From Bisporella sp. PMI_857 (Eukaryota > Ascomycota > Leotiomycetes > Helotiales > Helotiaceae), in NCBI GenBank assembly GCA_021307315.1, contig JAJSPD010000052.1, positions 186,001-250,000 on the forward strand: a stretch of 64,000 nt of DNA, in the 5' to 3' direction. The notes beneath the pieces are model-generated. The model did not search any database, was not told the DNA's origin, and saw only the letters and a list, made by a program, of their open reading frames with translations. The stretch's first letter is position 1. The number at the start of each line of letters is the position of its first letter. This document shows positions 44,874-56,799 of this stretch, one piece after another. The position numbers and the translations under genes were made by a program.

Positions 44874-46961
44874 CTAGTTAAACGATAAACCCTCGCCATA
44901 AAAAACATTCCTAAGTTGTTCCACAAAGTCTACACGGTACCATGCAGTTGCACAAAATGGTGCTTCGTACGAGTTGTCTCTGAACTCAGTCAACGCTTCT
45001 CGCAACCTCACTCCAGCTTCAGCGACCTCAATATTTCCATTAAATAGATCACCTCCAGTTCTGCTAAGGAAGTTCGATAGCAAAGGGCAACTTGACCGAT
45101 ATAAAGCAACGTGGAGCGAGAGCATGAGGTTGAAGTTCTGCGTCAGATGCTCTGCCTCTCTATTTCTAACTACAGAATAATCTGCCTCTTAATCAGTCTT
45201 TTCAAAACTAAGGTGTCTCACTTCTTACCTTGAGGCCCCTCCACCAGATTCGTCAAGTGGCATACTCGAAAACATTTCAGCTGCAATACTTGCCATAATG
45301 CAAAAGATACCGGAATTTGCATACGATCTTCAATTCGTCCATAAGCCGTCCAGATCAGGGTGCTAAGTTGCTTAATCAACTTTGTTTCAGCTGCACAAAT
45401 GGAGCGGTACAGCAGAGTTTCAATTGTTGCTTCGGCCGTAGCAAGCGTGGTATCGTCATGGATAGCTGAAAGATAACACCGCATGCCAGCTCGCAAGATA
45501 TAATCGAGGGCCATGACTTGTAGGCAACTCACAATCAAATCGCGCTGTATACAATTAGCACATAACAGGCATTAGTTTGTAAAGACTAACCCCCTCCGTG
45601 CATAAGCCTGCACTCGCATAAAAACTGCCAAACACAAAACTCCTCACCCAGGTGTTAGGTGCTAGCGTCCTGTTAGAGCGGCCCTGAAAAGGGTTCCTGT
45701 TGGTTTTTGTGGCCACTTCGTGAAGTCGGCAATACTCAGTTACGTAGTTGAGTGCCCACTGGCCTATGTCCTCAGGGCTGGTAAAATCACCTTTCACGAC
45801 TAATGCAACCTTACCACTGAAACTTTCTGTCTGACATTTTGCAGATATTGCCTTCAGCACAGAACTCCTCTGCGCTCGGTCTAAGTGGGAAATTTCATAT
45901 TGATAAAGCTGGATTGGCAGATTAATCTGGCAGCTCGATTCATCGTTCACGTAAATGGTTGCATCCTCAGAATGCTCGCTCGGCCCAACCAGTATGCCAA
46001 AGTCGGTTATTCGTGTTGAGTCACTGTGGCTATAGTCTGCAGTTTTTGTTAGTTGTGAAAGAGGTCAACCATACGCCAGCTGTCATACTCACATTCTATA
46101 TTTTCTGAAGCCGTGGTAAATGGATTCTTGCGTTGACAGATAATGTCTGCTACTGCAGCTGGCCGATTCTCCCGAATGCATAATTGGCGGCAGTGATGAC
46201 AGGGCTCGTCACCATCACACTTTCAATCATATTAGTATATTATGGCCACATAATATATCCATACATACTGCCTGTTTCCGGAATTTGCATTCGTAGCATG
46301 ATCCCTTTTTGCGGATATCCTTGAACAATCTCTTCTGGTCGTCCGTGAGCTTCCTCCGGTGCTTTGTCTTGCTGCTAGTGGCCGGTCCGGATCGGACATC
46401 CAGTGTGTATGTATGCTGTTCGAATGGCAATGGTTCCTGTTTTCCTTTACCCTTGGCTCTGCCTCGATGTTCGCTCATACCTTGCTCAAGCTCAATCTGT
46501 GATGAATGTGTATTATCCCTACTGGACCCTGTATACTGTTGTCTATGAGACAGCGGGTTTTCAATGGTGTTGAAATTTTGCTCTACATTGGTTTCATTTG
46601 ATTCAACTACCAGTGGCGAGTAATAACCATGATCAGAACTCTGGGGCGGGAATTGGCCTTGACTGATACGTTGATTGTCTCCATAAGCACTCGGAAACTC
46701 TTGTGGAGCGGCGCCGTAGCCTTGATAATTGAGAGAGTAAGCTGTTTGGGGCTGCCAATTTGAGTACGAGACTTCTTGCATAGGTGTCGTATTAACATAA
46801 GCCCATTGGCTCTCTTGGTGGTTCATTGACTGGCTCTCATATGTGACTTCAGAATTCAAATCCTGCGGACGAGAGCCTTGGTTTGCGTCATCGGACTGGG
46901 AGGAATATGTCTGATTTTCATAAGGCGCCGCCCAAAAGAAATCCCCATCCTGGCGCTGCAT
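44874..46961 (-). CDS. Zn2Cys6-type transcription factor with atypical cluster spacing
   Basis: Five exons on the minus strand: 46269-46961, 46093-46219, 45591-46036, 45229-45544 and 44874-45181, giving 629 aa. Introns are 46-56 nt and all phases agree. The first 200 residues are Gln/Ser/Tyr-rich and disordered, like an activation region. A basic stretch (KHRRKLTDDQKRLFKDIRKKG) precedes the zinc cluster CYECKFRKQA-CDGDEPCHHC, split by intron 1 after the Ala codon. Spacing of the first five cysteines fits C-x2-C-x6-C-x5-C-x2-C, but the next Cys comes after three residues (RQL) instead of six to eight. The C-terminal part is helical, with no separate domain I can name. Such proteins bind DNA in the nucleus and control nearby or distant genes. 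Its targets are unknown. Confidence 0.83.
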
Positions 46962-49783
46962 ATTGAGGTCGTACTGATTGCCAATAATCTGTGTAGCTAT
47001 AACTGGTAAAAGTGAACTACGGTTTATAGTGGTGACGTCTTACTTTAAGCAAATGCCAGCGCCAAAAAGATGAAGTGATCGGGTGTTTATTGAGGGTATT
47101 GCCGAAATTGTGCAGTCCTACGACGCTAGATTTGAAAGGCCGCCAATGTATTGGCATTGAAGGAAGACGATCTGAACAACCCGAATACAGCATCTTGAAA
47201 ACGTTGTTATAAAGCGTCAGAAAGAAGCTTCATATACTAGAGAATGTGCTACATCTGTAGATTAGCAGCATACGAGTCAAGGCAGATTCGAAGAAGAATA
47301 ATCTCCCCACGCCTCTCAGAGCCGCATGCTTAATTTATAATTTAGGGCTGAGGAAAATAGCCGGGAAGACCGCTCGACCATTTGAATATTCAGGTGTTTT
47401 CACTTTACGTATAGGTACATCCGGGAGAGAGAAACATCATTCAGCGGCATTCGATCCTCGAAATATCCCCATTGGAATAGGGGATTAACATGTGCATACT
47501 CTTGTCAGTGTAATACTACCTTTCATGCAGCTAAAGGGTTTGTGGCGAATGACGAATACTGAAACATAGGCGGAGCTTGCGGACGAGCGATGGTACAACA
47601 GATGGTGTGGAACAGAATAGGACGCTTTTTATGAGGCTGAAAGAATTTAACTTGTTAGGTGCTTTTAAGAAAGATGATGATTGGTAACCGACTTTGGCAA
47701 TATGCATCTCCCAACGTACCATCACATCGTTTGGATCGGAGAATAAATTCTTAGAATCAGTATGTTATGTAATCATTATCGCAAGTGCAGGGTGGAAGTG
47801 TACGCTCTGCGCCTTGCTGAAATTTCACCAGCAAAGCTTTCTTGTCCTGTTACTACGGTTTGGGAAGTGAATTCCCCTGAATATAGATCGGATCACGACC
47901 AATAAAGAGCTTCATTTTGAGCAAATAAACTTTTATCAGTTTGAGGAAAGAGTTTTTGAGCTACAAGCCACCTCCAATAAAGCTCTCAAGCTCGCGAAAA
48001 CTAGTCAGGTACAAAAGCTTGGCCACCAAAAAGAATGCCCGGGACCCTCTACACTAGTTGACCCTTCGTAAAAATCCTTGACCTAATGTTCGTTCTAAAT
48101 GATCATTGCTTGACGCCGCAAAATTCGGCCATAGCGATGCCGTCAAAATGGGCGTTCTACTTTGCATGGGAGCATCGCAATGACACCCCTGGTCTTCCGA
48201 GACCCCCCCAGTCAACTGTAAAAGACGGGTACTAAATACTATACCTGAGCTGGCGCCTTACCATAGCGTCGCAACGACCTCTAGAAAGTCTGCCAACGTT
48301 CTAGCACAGTGTTTCAATCTTACATGAGGTAAGTCGGCAGTGCGTTTAAGTCACAGAAAGCAAGGTTTCTGCAGATGGCAGTCCCTTTGATTCAGGCACC
48401 ACTTCCCACCAGTTCGCTGTCAATTCACTTTCCTGATTTGTGATCGGTCGTCTGAACAAGAGTCTTAAGTACGACCATAAGATAACCACGAGCGGCACGA
48501 GTCGACCCCAGGTTCTGAGACGGTTACCAGATGCTGGTATTTAGGCTTTCCTGGCCCCCAAGCTTCCCCCCCCTCCGCGCCCCCACCTTTGGACCCCACG
48601 GTTCGCTAAAGATAGGGGCTTAGAACACATGTGATGATAGAATGTTTTGAAGACTGTTGCATCTTTGAAATTCAACAAGCGCATTGTTACGTTAGATATT
48701 AATCTAAGCTTTCATAGCAGTTTGATTTCAGGATCAGCAGGTATGAAGTGCTTCTGAGCACGTGATCATAATTTGATTCATGCCGGTATGGCCGACCTCA
48801 GGTAGCAATGGACGAAACTTTCGTCTCTTGTTGAGCTCCCATTTGTGTGTTCCATGCCCAGCTAATGAAGCTAAAGTGGTATGTGTTTGCTAGAAAGTCT
48901 ACCAATTTGGGTCGTATGGTACAGTATCATTGCTCAGAACCTACTCAGATCCCTAATGTATGATCCCGATGTGGTGCTACAAATTTATAGCAAATTCAAA
49001 ACCAGGTCCATCCGCACGACCATTCCGCAAGGCATTCTGGTTGAAATAGCGGAAAAGATTAATAATCATTAAATATTCCGGCTACGCCGCCGCCACCACC
49101 CACCACTGCTAAGACTGCGATGTCTCCGTTCTTGTCTAATTTCTTATCTGCCTACAGCCTACAGGACGAGCTTTCATCAAGTCTATTCCCTGCTTGAGAA
49201 ACGGCCGTTAAAACAAAAGGCCTTTATGTGATGGTAACCATGGATACACGGATCTCCTGGTCGAAGACTGATGCTGTCAGTCGAATATAAAAGGCCCAGA
49301 AAGTGAAAGGGATGCTGCCACTGAAAACAAATTCGATGGCAGACTTGGAGAACCGACTACACTATGATTCGCGACCGCTTCTCGGATATTGGGGTGTTTC
49401 CACGCATTTTGCACAACATTTTTCATACAGGGAAGAGAAACAGGAAGTTGTGGAGTGGATAGAGCACTCTAGCTCGAGATAGTGATAGACGTTATATAAT
49501 TTTGAAGGGCTAAAGATATTGACGACTCCAACAACAACACTTAAGCAAATAGCGGTGCAAATCAATACATGATGGCCCAAGGATGTAAGTGATATTACTC
49601 TATTCACATCCAATCTAGTTTCATATTCATAAGCGTTCCCACCCAAAGTAGTAGTATTCTCGCCATATCCGCCTAACCCGGATCAGCTCAATCATCAAGG
49701 CAACGGTGTTTTCGACACAAGAATCCATGAATATGGAGGACGAATTGCTACCGTGGTCACTTCGAAGAAGTACGACCAGCTCT
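46962..49783. other. Gene-free region upstream of the transcription factor
   Basis: 2.8 kb with only short frames. It contains a C-rich run near 48,560-48,590 and a CACGTGATCATA box at 48,760. No protein or RNA gene is supported. Confidence 0.45.
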
Positions 49784-50929
49784 TTAGAGGCACCATATCC
49801 CCAACCTCGAATACGCACACATGTAGACAGCTTTTACACCTCGTGATAGCCTCCATTTTGCGGACGCAGAATGGGTCAGCGCGGTAATTCGACAGGTCCA
49901 CGATGCCATGGCCGTGCGAATTGCCAGCATGCCACCTAGCCACCGTGTTATACATAGTGGAGCCCCCATCTTCTTTACTCGCCTCAGACTCGTAAAAGCT
50001 TCTAATTCTCTTCGATTCTTCATCAAGATTTTCCAGTCAATTTCAGGTTTTATACCCTTGGCTTTGTATTCCTTGTTAATGGCCTGTGAAAGCGATTTAT
50101 TGCGATAATTGAAACATTTGCGAGACCACTGCTCAAGCTGTGAGATGCTCGTGAACTTATCAGCTGTTGTCGCCATCAAAGGCACATGAATACCCGATTT
50201 GGGAATGGCAATAATACCCACGGCTGCCGTCACATACTTCAGGAGCCTTGGGTGCCATGGCTTCTTGCAGGATATTGGATCCGTCGAGAGGTAAGGTTCG
50301 GGGGACTTGTCTCTTGGTTTGCTATGCCAGTTAAGTTGCATGGCCATTTCGCTGACGGTATCGCTTGGGAGGCTATGGAAAGTGTCGGGGAGTTGAGGTC
50401 TGTGGTTAGCGAAACTCAACTCTAGTCTCTCGAGGATATTAAGCGTAGTTTTGGCCTCTTTTGCGTATATTAAATGTCTTGCTCGCCTCTTATTGTAGGA
50501 AGCCAAGGCGCTAAGCATCCTATGTTGTCTTCCAAACGTAGTTGTTTCCCTGTTACGATCATTTTGACAGGCGTTTTGAAAGAATACTTCTAGAGAGGTT
50601 GCAGTGTTAACCATTGATATGAGGAAGCGTTGCCGCTGTTCATCATCAAGATGTTCAATCGAGTCTAGATGCCGTGGTAATTCAGGGCGTCTGAGACCTG
50701 GCAACAGAATAGCGGGCGTAATGAAGTGTTCATTCGACATGGCTAATGAAGAGGACCTGTGGTGCCACAGCCTGATGCATTGGCGATATGTATTTGGCCA
50801 GGGTGGTGCGTTTCCCCTAAGAAGTTGTCTGTTTGGCCTCACTTTCAGGCTGCCCATGACATTTTCCGGAGAAGAAATACAAGGTTTAATGAATAGAGGG
50901 AATTGAAGATTGGGAATTGATGGTCTCAT
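49784..50929 (-). CDS. Hypothetical protein, 381 aa, unidentified
   Basis: A single uninterrupted minus-strand frame of 381 aa. I do not recognise a family. The visible sequence is basic and Arg-rich in places, with helical-looking stretches (ELPRHLDSIEHLDDEQRQRF, NKRRARHLIYAKEAKTTL). There is one short hydrophobic run (YVTAAVGIIAIP) and no signal peptide. The last 60 residues become low-quality, and another minus-strand frame is open there, so the true 3' end may be spliced or frame-shifted. Length and the absence of stops argue against chance. It may be a lineage-specific gene. Confidence 0.45.
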   Translation of the reverse strand: MRPSIPNLQFPLFIKPCISSPENVMGSLKVRPNRQLLRGNAPPWPNTYRQCIRLWHHRSSSLAMSNEHFITPAILLPGLRRPELPRHLDSIEHLDDEQRQRFLISMVNTATSLEVFFQNACQNDRNRETTTFGRQHRMLSALASYNKRRARHLIYAKEAKTTLNILERLELSFANHRPQLPDTFHSLPSDTVSEMAMQLNWHSKPRDKSPEPYLSTDPISCKKPWHPRLLKYVTAAVGIIAIPKSGIHVPLMATTADKFTSISQLEQWSRKCFNYRNKSLSQAINKEYKAKGIKPEIDWKILMKNRRELEAFTSLRRVKKMGAPLCITRWLGGMLAIRTAMASWTCRITALTHSASAKWRLSRGVKAVYMCAYSRLGIWCL

Positions 50930-52136
50930 TGTGCGAAAAGTAAACCTAGAAGACTAGTGCGGCAACCTGTGTAGGGATGACGAGATCTAGGACTGGGAGA
51001 AAAGCCTGGTTGGAGATTCCCTGGCGGGACCTGTACCTATTACTGTATATGTGTTATGCCAAATAGCAGGAGTGTCTTTGCAGCTTGGGCTGAAGAGTGC
51101 TACAATGCATAGTATATGAGCATTGACAAATCGTTCTTCCTTTAAAAAATTCATGTCTTTGACTTCACAGGCATTTCTTACAGAGTATTTTATAAGAAAA
51201 GTTTGCTATCTTATTGACGTCCATGTTAAACAAAGATTCAATTTCTGGTATCATAACAAATGTGATAGTCTACAAAGGACACCTAATTAGATTAAACTAC
51301 ATATAGCGTTCTTTAACAGCAAATGAACGGTCATACTTCTAAAGGGAGTTTAAATAAAGATAACAACCACAGGTTGTCGGTCGCCATTATTCCGTTACTA
51401 CGTAAGTTATGCCATATATTTTACTTCTGGCTGACAAAGATCATAAAGGAAACAGTGGAGGTCCAACACAGTAAGAAAAACAATTCATGCATCCTTTTAA
51501 ACAGAATGATGCAATGGAAGAATACAGCCATAAGGGGTATACAAGGGTACATGTAAGACTTTCTGCGGTACAATTTCTCATGTGAAAACGTAACACTAAC
51601 ACTACTCATGCTAAAGAATAAATCAGTGGTTAAGCTCAAGACGTTATGTATATGCAGAAAAAAACCTATAAAGCCCTTATTGATAACTACTGTTTAAAAT
51701 GGACGTCTTTCATTATGGCTAAGCTAGCGTTAACGATACAAATTCACATCACGTGGTCGCTTCGTTGCGTTCATTGTTATTTTCGATTCGCACTGGACCA
51801 ATTTTCTTTCCCTCCAACTGTACGGTTTTTCCTAAACAGATCGAATATAACTGGAACGCAATCGTGATGCTTTCAGCTTTTGCGCGTCTGAATTGTCAGC
51901 CAAAGCCGACAACAATAACTCTCCTTCACAAACTCGCAGTTCTGTCAGGAGTCTGATTCACTCCTACTCTACTCCGCCGCTCGCACAGCTAGCTTCCACT
52001 CGCCCACAATCAAGTGTCGCATTCACCAATCAGTCTCCCTTCAACCGCAGTTTGCCTTTGTGATAAAGAAAGGTTGCGTCGAAACATTCGTGATCTGCGA
52101 AGGATTATCTACTGCCACGATACCGAGTCAGTTAGA
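50930..52136. other. Gene-free region
   Basis: AT-rich with short frames only. The open frame of the next gene reaches back to at least 52014 without an ATG, and an acceptor-like CCGCAG lies near 52,045, so a 5' exon could be hidden here. Confidence 0.4.
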
Positions 52137-53177
52137 ATGCATCATATTGAAAAAATAGTGGATATAATGTCAAAAACCCTTGAACAGACGGCGGTAAACA
52201 ACACGTTAAGCACTATTAAGGATCTTGCAGCACTGAGTGCGTTAAACATTATCCACACCTTTCCTCCACAGCCTTGCTACGACGACAAATATGCATACAG
52301 ATTGTGGATGAAGGTGGTAAAACATCTAGACTGCTTAGCCAAGGTTCTTGATCCTGATAACCCCCTTAGCTGGGACATGAAGGTCCCACTATATTGCCGC
52401 AACAGCATGATGCTTATTGTCCAGGCTGGAGACGATTTGGGGGATTTTGCCACAATCGGTGTCCTTAATGAACAACGCGAAAGAGAAACCGATGACTTTG
52501 ATGAAGAGCAAAATGACTTTGATGAAGAACGAAATGCAGATGTTAAGCAAGAAGACAACACAGACTTCGGAGCAAAGCAAGTACCAAGAGACAAAGTTGT
52601 AGCACAAGAAGTCCCAACAAACGCAGTCAGACGTCCAAGTACCCATGAAACCTCTCAGCAGTCTGAGAGCTCCCTTATCCTAAAATTGAAGAAGCTCGGT
52701 ATATACCACCTTATTAGCGATACCCCTTCCGTTGGGTTTCCACAATATGTTAAGGTTCTTGGCCAACTCTACGTTACTCCCTACCGTGTCTGGAAGGATG
52801 AGCGAGGCGACCACATAGAGGGTCATAAAGAAGAGACACAGTTTATTGCTGTAATCGATCTATCTGACCCATGGTTAAGCATCTGGGCTGTCGCATTGAA
52901 CGTTGCTTATGACGATCTAGCCGACATGTATTGCCGCAAAACGTTGTACTCAGAAGACCCACTGTTCGATTTCTTCAAAGTCAAGAAATTTGATATCGCT
53001 AAGCTTGGCACATTGCGTACTAGTCGATCCGGCGTTGATACTTTCCTTGACAAGGACGTTTTAAAGATGGTAGACGCTACTAAGGCTGTTTGTGGTTATA
53101 GCTTGGATTATTTGGATGATGGTACTTACCAGCCTGCGGCCAAGGCTGTATCAGAGGGATGGGGTGTAGTGGAGTGA
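52137..53177 (+). CDS. Hypothetical protein, about 346 aa, with acidic linker
   Basis: Open frame from the first in-frame ATG (52137) to a stop at 53177; the frame is open further upstream, so the N-terminus may be longer through an upstream exon. I do not recognise the family. The first 110 residues look helical. An acidic low-complexity linker with an internal repeat (TDDFDEEQNDFDEERNADV) follows. Then comes a globular part of about 170 residues starting LILKLKKLGIYHLI and containing FIAVIDLSDPWLSIWAVAL. No signal peptide or membrane segment is evident. The balanced amino-acid content inside AT-rich DNA supports a real gene. Confidence 0.5.
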   Translation: MHHIEKIVDIMSKTLEQTAVNNTLSTIKDLAALSALNIIHTFPPQPCYDDKYAYRLWMKVVKHLDCLAKVLDPDNPLSWDMKVPLYCRNSMMLIVQAGDDLGDFATIGVLNEQRERETDDFDEEQNDFDEERNADVKQEDNTDFGAKQVPRDKVVAQEVPTNAVRRPSTHETSQQSESSLILKLKKLGIYHLISDTPSVGFPQYVKVLGQLYVTPYRVWKDERGDHIEGHKEETQFIAVIDLSDPWLSIWAVALNVAYDDLADMYCRKTLYSEDPLFDFFKVKKFDIAKLGTLRTSRSGVDTFLDKDVLKMVDATKAVCGYSLDYLDDGTYQPAAKAVSEGWGVVE

Positions 53178-53471
53178 ATAATTGTCAGTCCTGCTGCTAG
53201 AAAGAAGCCACTGAATTGCTGATTTCTCGGACAGAAGTATATTGGGGTTGCTGGTTAGGGATCACAACACTGCTAAGGAAGGGGGTGTTGTACCGCTAGA
53301 TCAGAATATTAATGTTTATCACCTCTCAAGTAGCAATGAAAAGAGGTTAAGATGCCATCGCTGTCATTTTAACTTTAGAGGGGCTGGATCAACTTTGGTG
53401 AATAGTTGTTTGTACGACATTGAATTTTGACACCAAAGACTCTTCTTAACTGAAACACCAGCAATTCTCTA
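53178..53471. other. Intergenic before the inverted-repeat pair
   Basis: No gene seen; ends at the TA target site of the left inverted repeat. Confidence 0.4.
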
Positions 53472-53513
53472 ACGTATGTCCCTGTGTGGCGAGAAACTGC
53501 CCGTGGCGAGAAA
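53472..53513 (+). repeat. Left inverted repeat copy
   Basis: Starts directly after TA. It contains the internal double motif GGCGAGAAAC...GTGGCGAGAAA, that is, two GGCGAGAAA units. Confidence 0.8.
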
Positions 53514-54141
53514 TCAATAGGTACTTTGACATTAAGCAATTCGGACTTTGTATAAACGTCAAAAACCCCCATAACTTTGTGTCAGTCATGTGCGTAACCA
53601 CTCCCGAGCACTCGAGATACCTCCGTTACAAAAAATTACGATCGCATCGTCGCCTTCGCGCTTGGTTTGCGGGGAGCCTCATTTTGGTAGCATGACGGGA
53701 CACCTCCACTATAGCTCCACCATCGAGCTTTCATCACTCCTAATACTCATAAATAGTAGTATCTAACCTCAGAGCCTTACTAATATGCTGGGAAGTTATT
53801 GTTAGCCCTATAGCGGCGGAGGGGACGTTGTGATATATGCAACATCGCTACGCCAATTGGTACATACCCTTCTAATCAAAGCAATAAGGATCCTGGTCGT
53901 TTGAAACGCCACCCGCTTCTCACATATTGGTATTCTCTGCAAGTAGATGCACTTCTCCATGAGGTGCCTTAAAGCCTTGCCCTTTGGCTACCCTCCGTCT
54001 ACAGATTCATACAGATATTACGGTACCGCCATACGTCACGGGCGCCGCGCGGTGAATGTTAATGCTTCTTTACTCCAGATCAGTTGAATGCCGTAACTCG
54101 CCTCATCCCCGCTGTGCACTAGTTCCACGCTCTACAGTCCG

Positions 54142-55144
54142 ATGCATGAACGATCGGTTGCCACAGTGCCTCTCGCCATGGCCTCTCTAGACATACCCTC
54201 CGCCTCTCCAACAATAGCAACAAAAACTACCACCACAGCTAAAACCGTCTCCCCAGAAGAGTTCACTGAGTTCACCGCCTACATCAACGACTCTCAACTC
54301 AACTGGACCTTCCAGCTGCCAGCCGACCGCTTGCGCGGCTGCCCTAAACCTTTCCAGGTCTCCTATGCCGACTTTGGCTTTCATTGTGAAGATGCGGCGA
54401 CGACAATAGTGAGGAGCAGGTGCTCTTGTTCTTCTGGCTACTCATGTCTTCACGGCTGTTCAATGCTGCAAAGGATAGGCTGGCGAAAAGGTGCAAGGTC
54501 CGCATCGTGAACGCAGAGCGCCAGGGCATTGGCAAGACGGATAGCGTGCCGGCTGAGAGGTTGCTTAAGGTCTGGCAGGGTGAGTTGTCTAATTCAGATA
54601 CGTTCCCCTGAACGATACTACTAAGGAACACACATGACTGATTCGCATTACAGAAGTTATTCCCGCCTTGCTCAACCACCTTGGCACTAAGCACGTCTCC
54701 ATAGGCTGCAACGGCGGCGGCGCTGTTATCAGCCTCGACTTCGCCGTTCACAATCCGCAGTTCCTACACCCGTCGTGACCGTGGATCGCCATCGCCGCCC
54801 CGCCCCATGGGCCCACTCGTCGCAGGTGCTGCTGCGCAACGGAGTCGAAAAGGACGGGTGGTCCGACTGGGGCGACTTTGACGTGCTGGCGGTGCGCCTG
54901 GCTGAGGCTGTGCGGGGGGTATTGGGGGAGCCAGGATAAAGGTAGACGTGTTCTTTGCGGAGAAGGACAACATGATTGGCGATGCGGGCACTAAAGGAAA
55001 CAGATGGTTCGAGGCGTACTGGAGGGACGTGGACGATGTGGAGTTGCGAGCGAGACGGTCAAGGGGTTAGACCACGATCGCATGTGGGATCTGAGGTGGG
55101 ACGTGATGGGGAGGGTGCTCAAGACGATGATGCAGGAGGCGTGA
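54142..55144 (+). pseudogene. Alpha/beta hydrolase pseudogene with internal deletion
   Basis: A fungal alpha/beta-hydrolase can be followed in pieces. Exon 1 ends near WTFQLPADRLRGCPKPFQVSYADFG. After a frame change it continues with EEQVLLFFWLLMSSRLFNAAKD and RIVNAERQGIGKTDSV. An intron starts at GTGAGT near 54580 and ends at about 54,653. EVIPALLNHLGTKHVSIGCN follows. Where relatives have the nucleophile elbow C-H-S-G-G, this copy reads C-N-G-G-G, so the catalytic Ser is lost. A stop follows HPQFLHPS-like sequence (NPQFLHPS). Then sequence from near the C-terminus appears (GWSDWGDFDVLAVRLAEA, KVDVFFAEKDN with the acid, GLDHD with the His) in three frames. Roughly 100 or more residues of the middle are missing. 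Clearly non-functional. Confidence 0.82.
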
Positions 55145-56372
55145 AATAGTGGTGAGCATGGGATTTTCTTTATAATGGGTCTTGCAAACGTTGTAGCACT
55201 TCTGCGATTACGTCAAACAAGTTTATGATCTTGTTATAGATGTTTTTCTTAAAATGATTCCAGTTTATCCCCCTCATTCTTCTCGCTTGAAGCATTGAGT
55301 GGTGTGTCTCGAAAGCTCGAGCCCAGATTTTCCCCGGCAGTTTGGTCGCTTCATTTGTCGTCGAACGTTGGCAGGCGATGCTGTGGACAAGCGAAGGTGC
55401 ATACTTTATTGGCACATGATTTCCGAGATCAGGTATTTGTAAAAACCACTGAGCGAGGCTTTCTCTTCCGGCGGCGTGAGATACCGTTAGGTTTAAGCTT
55501 TCTGTTTTTTCGGGCGCTGCCCCCGTACGCAATAATGGAGGGTAAAGAAAGGAACAGCGCCTTGTTCTACTAGAGCAGCGTCTGTTCTAAGCGCGTCTGA
55601 AGGGAGACCTTGTGCTGGTTCCTGACTGGCTCGGTCTATGTTAGCATACTGTGGTGATAGTAATGAGAAAAGGATAGGTGATTGGCAGCTTTAAGCCACA
55701 ATGTCCTGTACAATGAAGCCTCGTGCTATTGCAAGCACCGAACGCATAGCTGTCTATAGACACTTCTGGAAACCTACCACGGCACGTAGCAGTACGCTAC
55801 AGCTACTTCTGAATTAAGGATAGCGCAGAATATAATACATACTCCGTACAAAAGTGAATAAATTTTAATAAGAATTAACCAGTATTTAACTCCAAATAGC
55901 AGTATTCCGTAAATATTCAACAAGTGAATGGTTGGGCTACCTTTTGGAACACGACCATAATCACTTCACATTTAACATTTAAAAATTCATGTAAGTAGTA
56001 TTTAATACAATATATCCCACTAACTTAATGCATTCTAGTGCCATACACCAATAAGGTGAGAGGCTGTCGTGCCTCCTTCTCCGCCCGGCGAAACTCCCGG
56101 AATGCATATCTTTGAGAGCAAAATATCTTCAAAGGTTAAAACCATATTTTTTTCCTTAACAGAATTGTCTTATTATAGCTCCGAAGCTCGAAAGATATGT
56201 AGATGGTCGCGTTGAAGCAGGGGGGAACAGCTGAAGCGGCTTTCGATGCCGGGAAAGAAACGATCGACAACATGTCCAAAGACTAGGGTGGTTATTGCCC
56301 GGGGAAGACCGAAAATAAGGACAGAATAGTGAAGAACAGGGGTGCATTGACCAAGATGCCTGAGCAGAATAT
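55145..56372. other. Non-coding part of the inverted-repeat-bounded stretch
   Basis: No transposase or other gene recognised. About 55,800-56,000 is AT-rich. A 120-codon minus-strand frame at 55170-55532 has no family features. Confidence 0.4.
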
Positions 56373-56414
56373 TTTTCTCGCCACGGGGGTTTCTCGCCGC
56401 ACAGGGACATACGT
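56373..56414 (-). repeat. Right inverted repeat copy
   Basis: Reverse complement of the left repeat at 53472-53513, ending at ACGT directly before TA. Confidence 0.8.
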
Positions 56415-56799
56415 TACTTTTCAGGGAGGATGGATTTCCATCACGTGATCATATTTCGGAGCCATAATTTTGGCACCTTAGGCAGCAACGAACGAAGCTT
56501 CATCTTAACGTCATAACAATTGTTTCCCGACTGCGACGCTCAGTTACTTTTGATTTGTGTGTATTTTTTACGTACATAACATACTGTTCACATAGCTGAC
56601 GGGCTTCCCCCTTGAGGTTTGTAGAATCCGCTTTTTTGCAGAAATACACTAGTCGGGAAGTGCCTCAACGGTTCCTGTGGCAAATTGGTTCGTTGCCCTT
56701 TCACCCACACACAGAACTAATTTCGGCCATCGCGGCGTTCGGAATAATCCGAATTTACTTGCCACTATCCGGCTGTTACCCTAACCCCTTGTATTCGGT

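Larger units (their letters stand above)
53472..56414. mobile_element. Possible 2.9-kb element bounded by 42-bp inverted repeats and TA
   Basis: ACGTATGTCCCTGTGTGGCG... at 53472-53513 recurs in reverse complement at 56373-56414, with about three differences over 42 bp, and both outer ends abut TA (53470-53471 and 56415-56416). That is the geometry of a Tc1/mariner-type transposon. Inside I see no transposase. The only coding remains are the alpha/beta hydrolase pseudogene at 54142-55144. Either one non-autonomous element carries a host gene copy, or two separate short elements landed in opposite orientation. Confidence 0.6.

Noticed and set aside
48755..48830. Similarity to 56,435-56,510 (CACGTGATCATA plus a GCAA..ACGAA patch)
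   Set aside because: Only short patches agree; could be shared promoter motifs or chance.
55170..55532. 120-codon minus-strand frame inside the inverted-repeat pair as possible transposase
   Set aside because: No DDE/D motif or helix-turn-helix pattern; too short.
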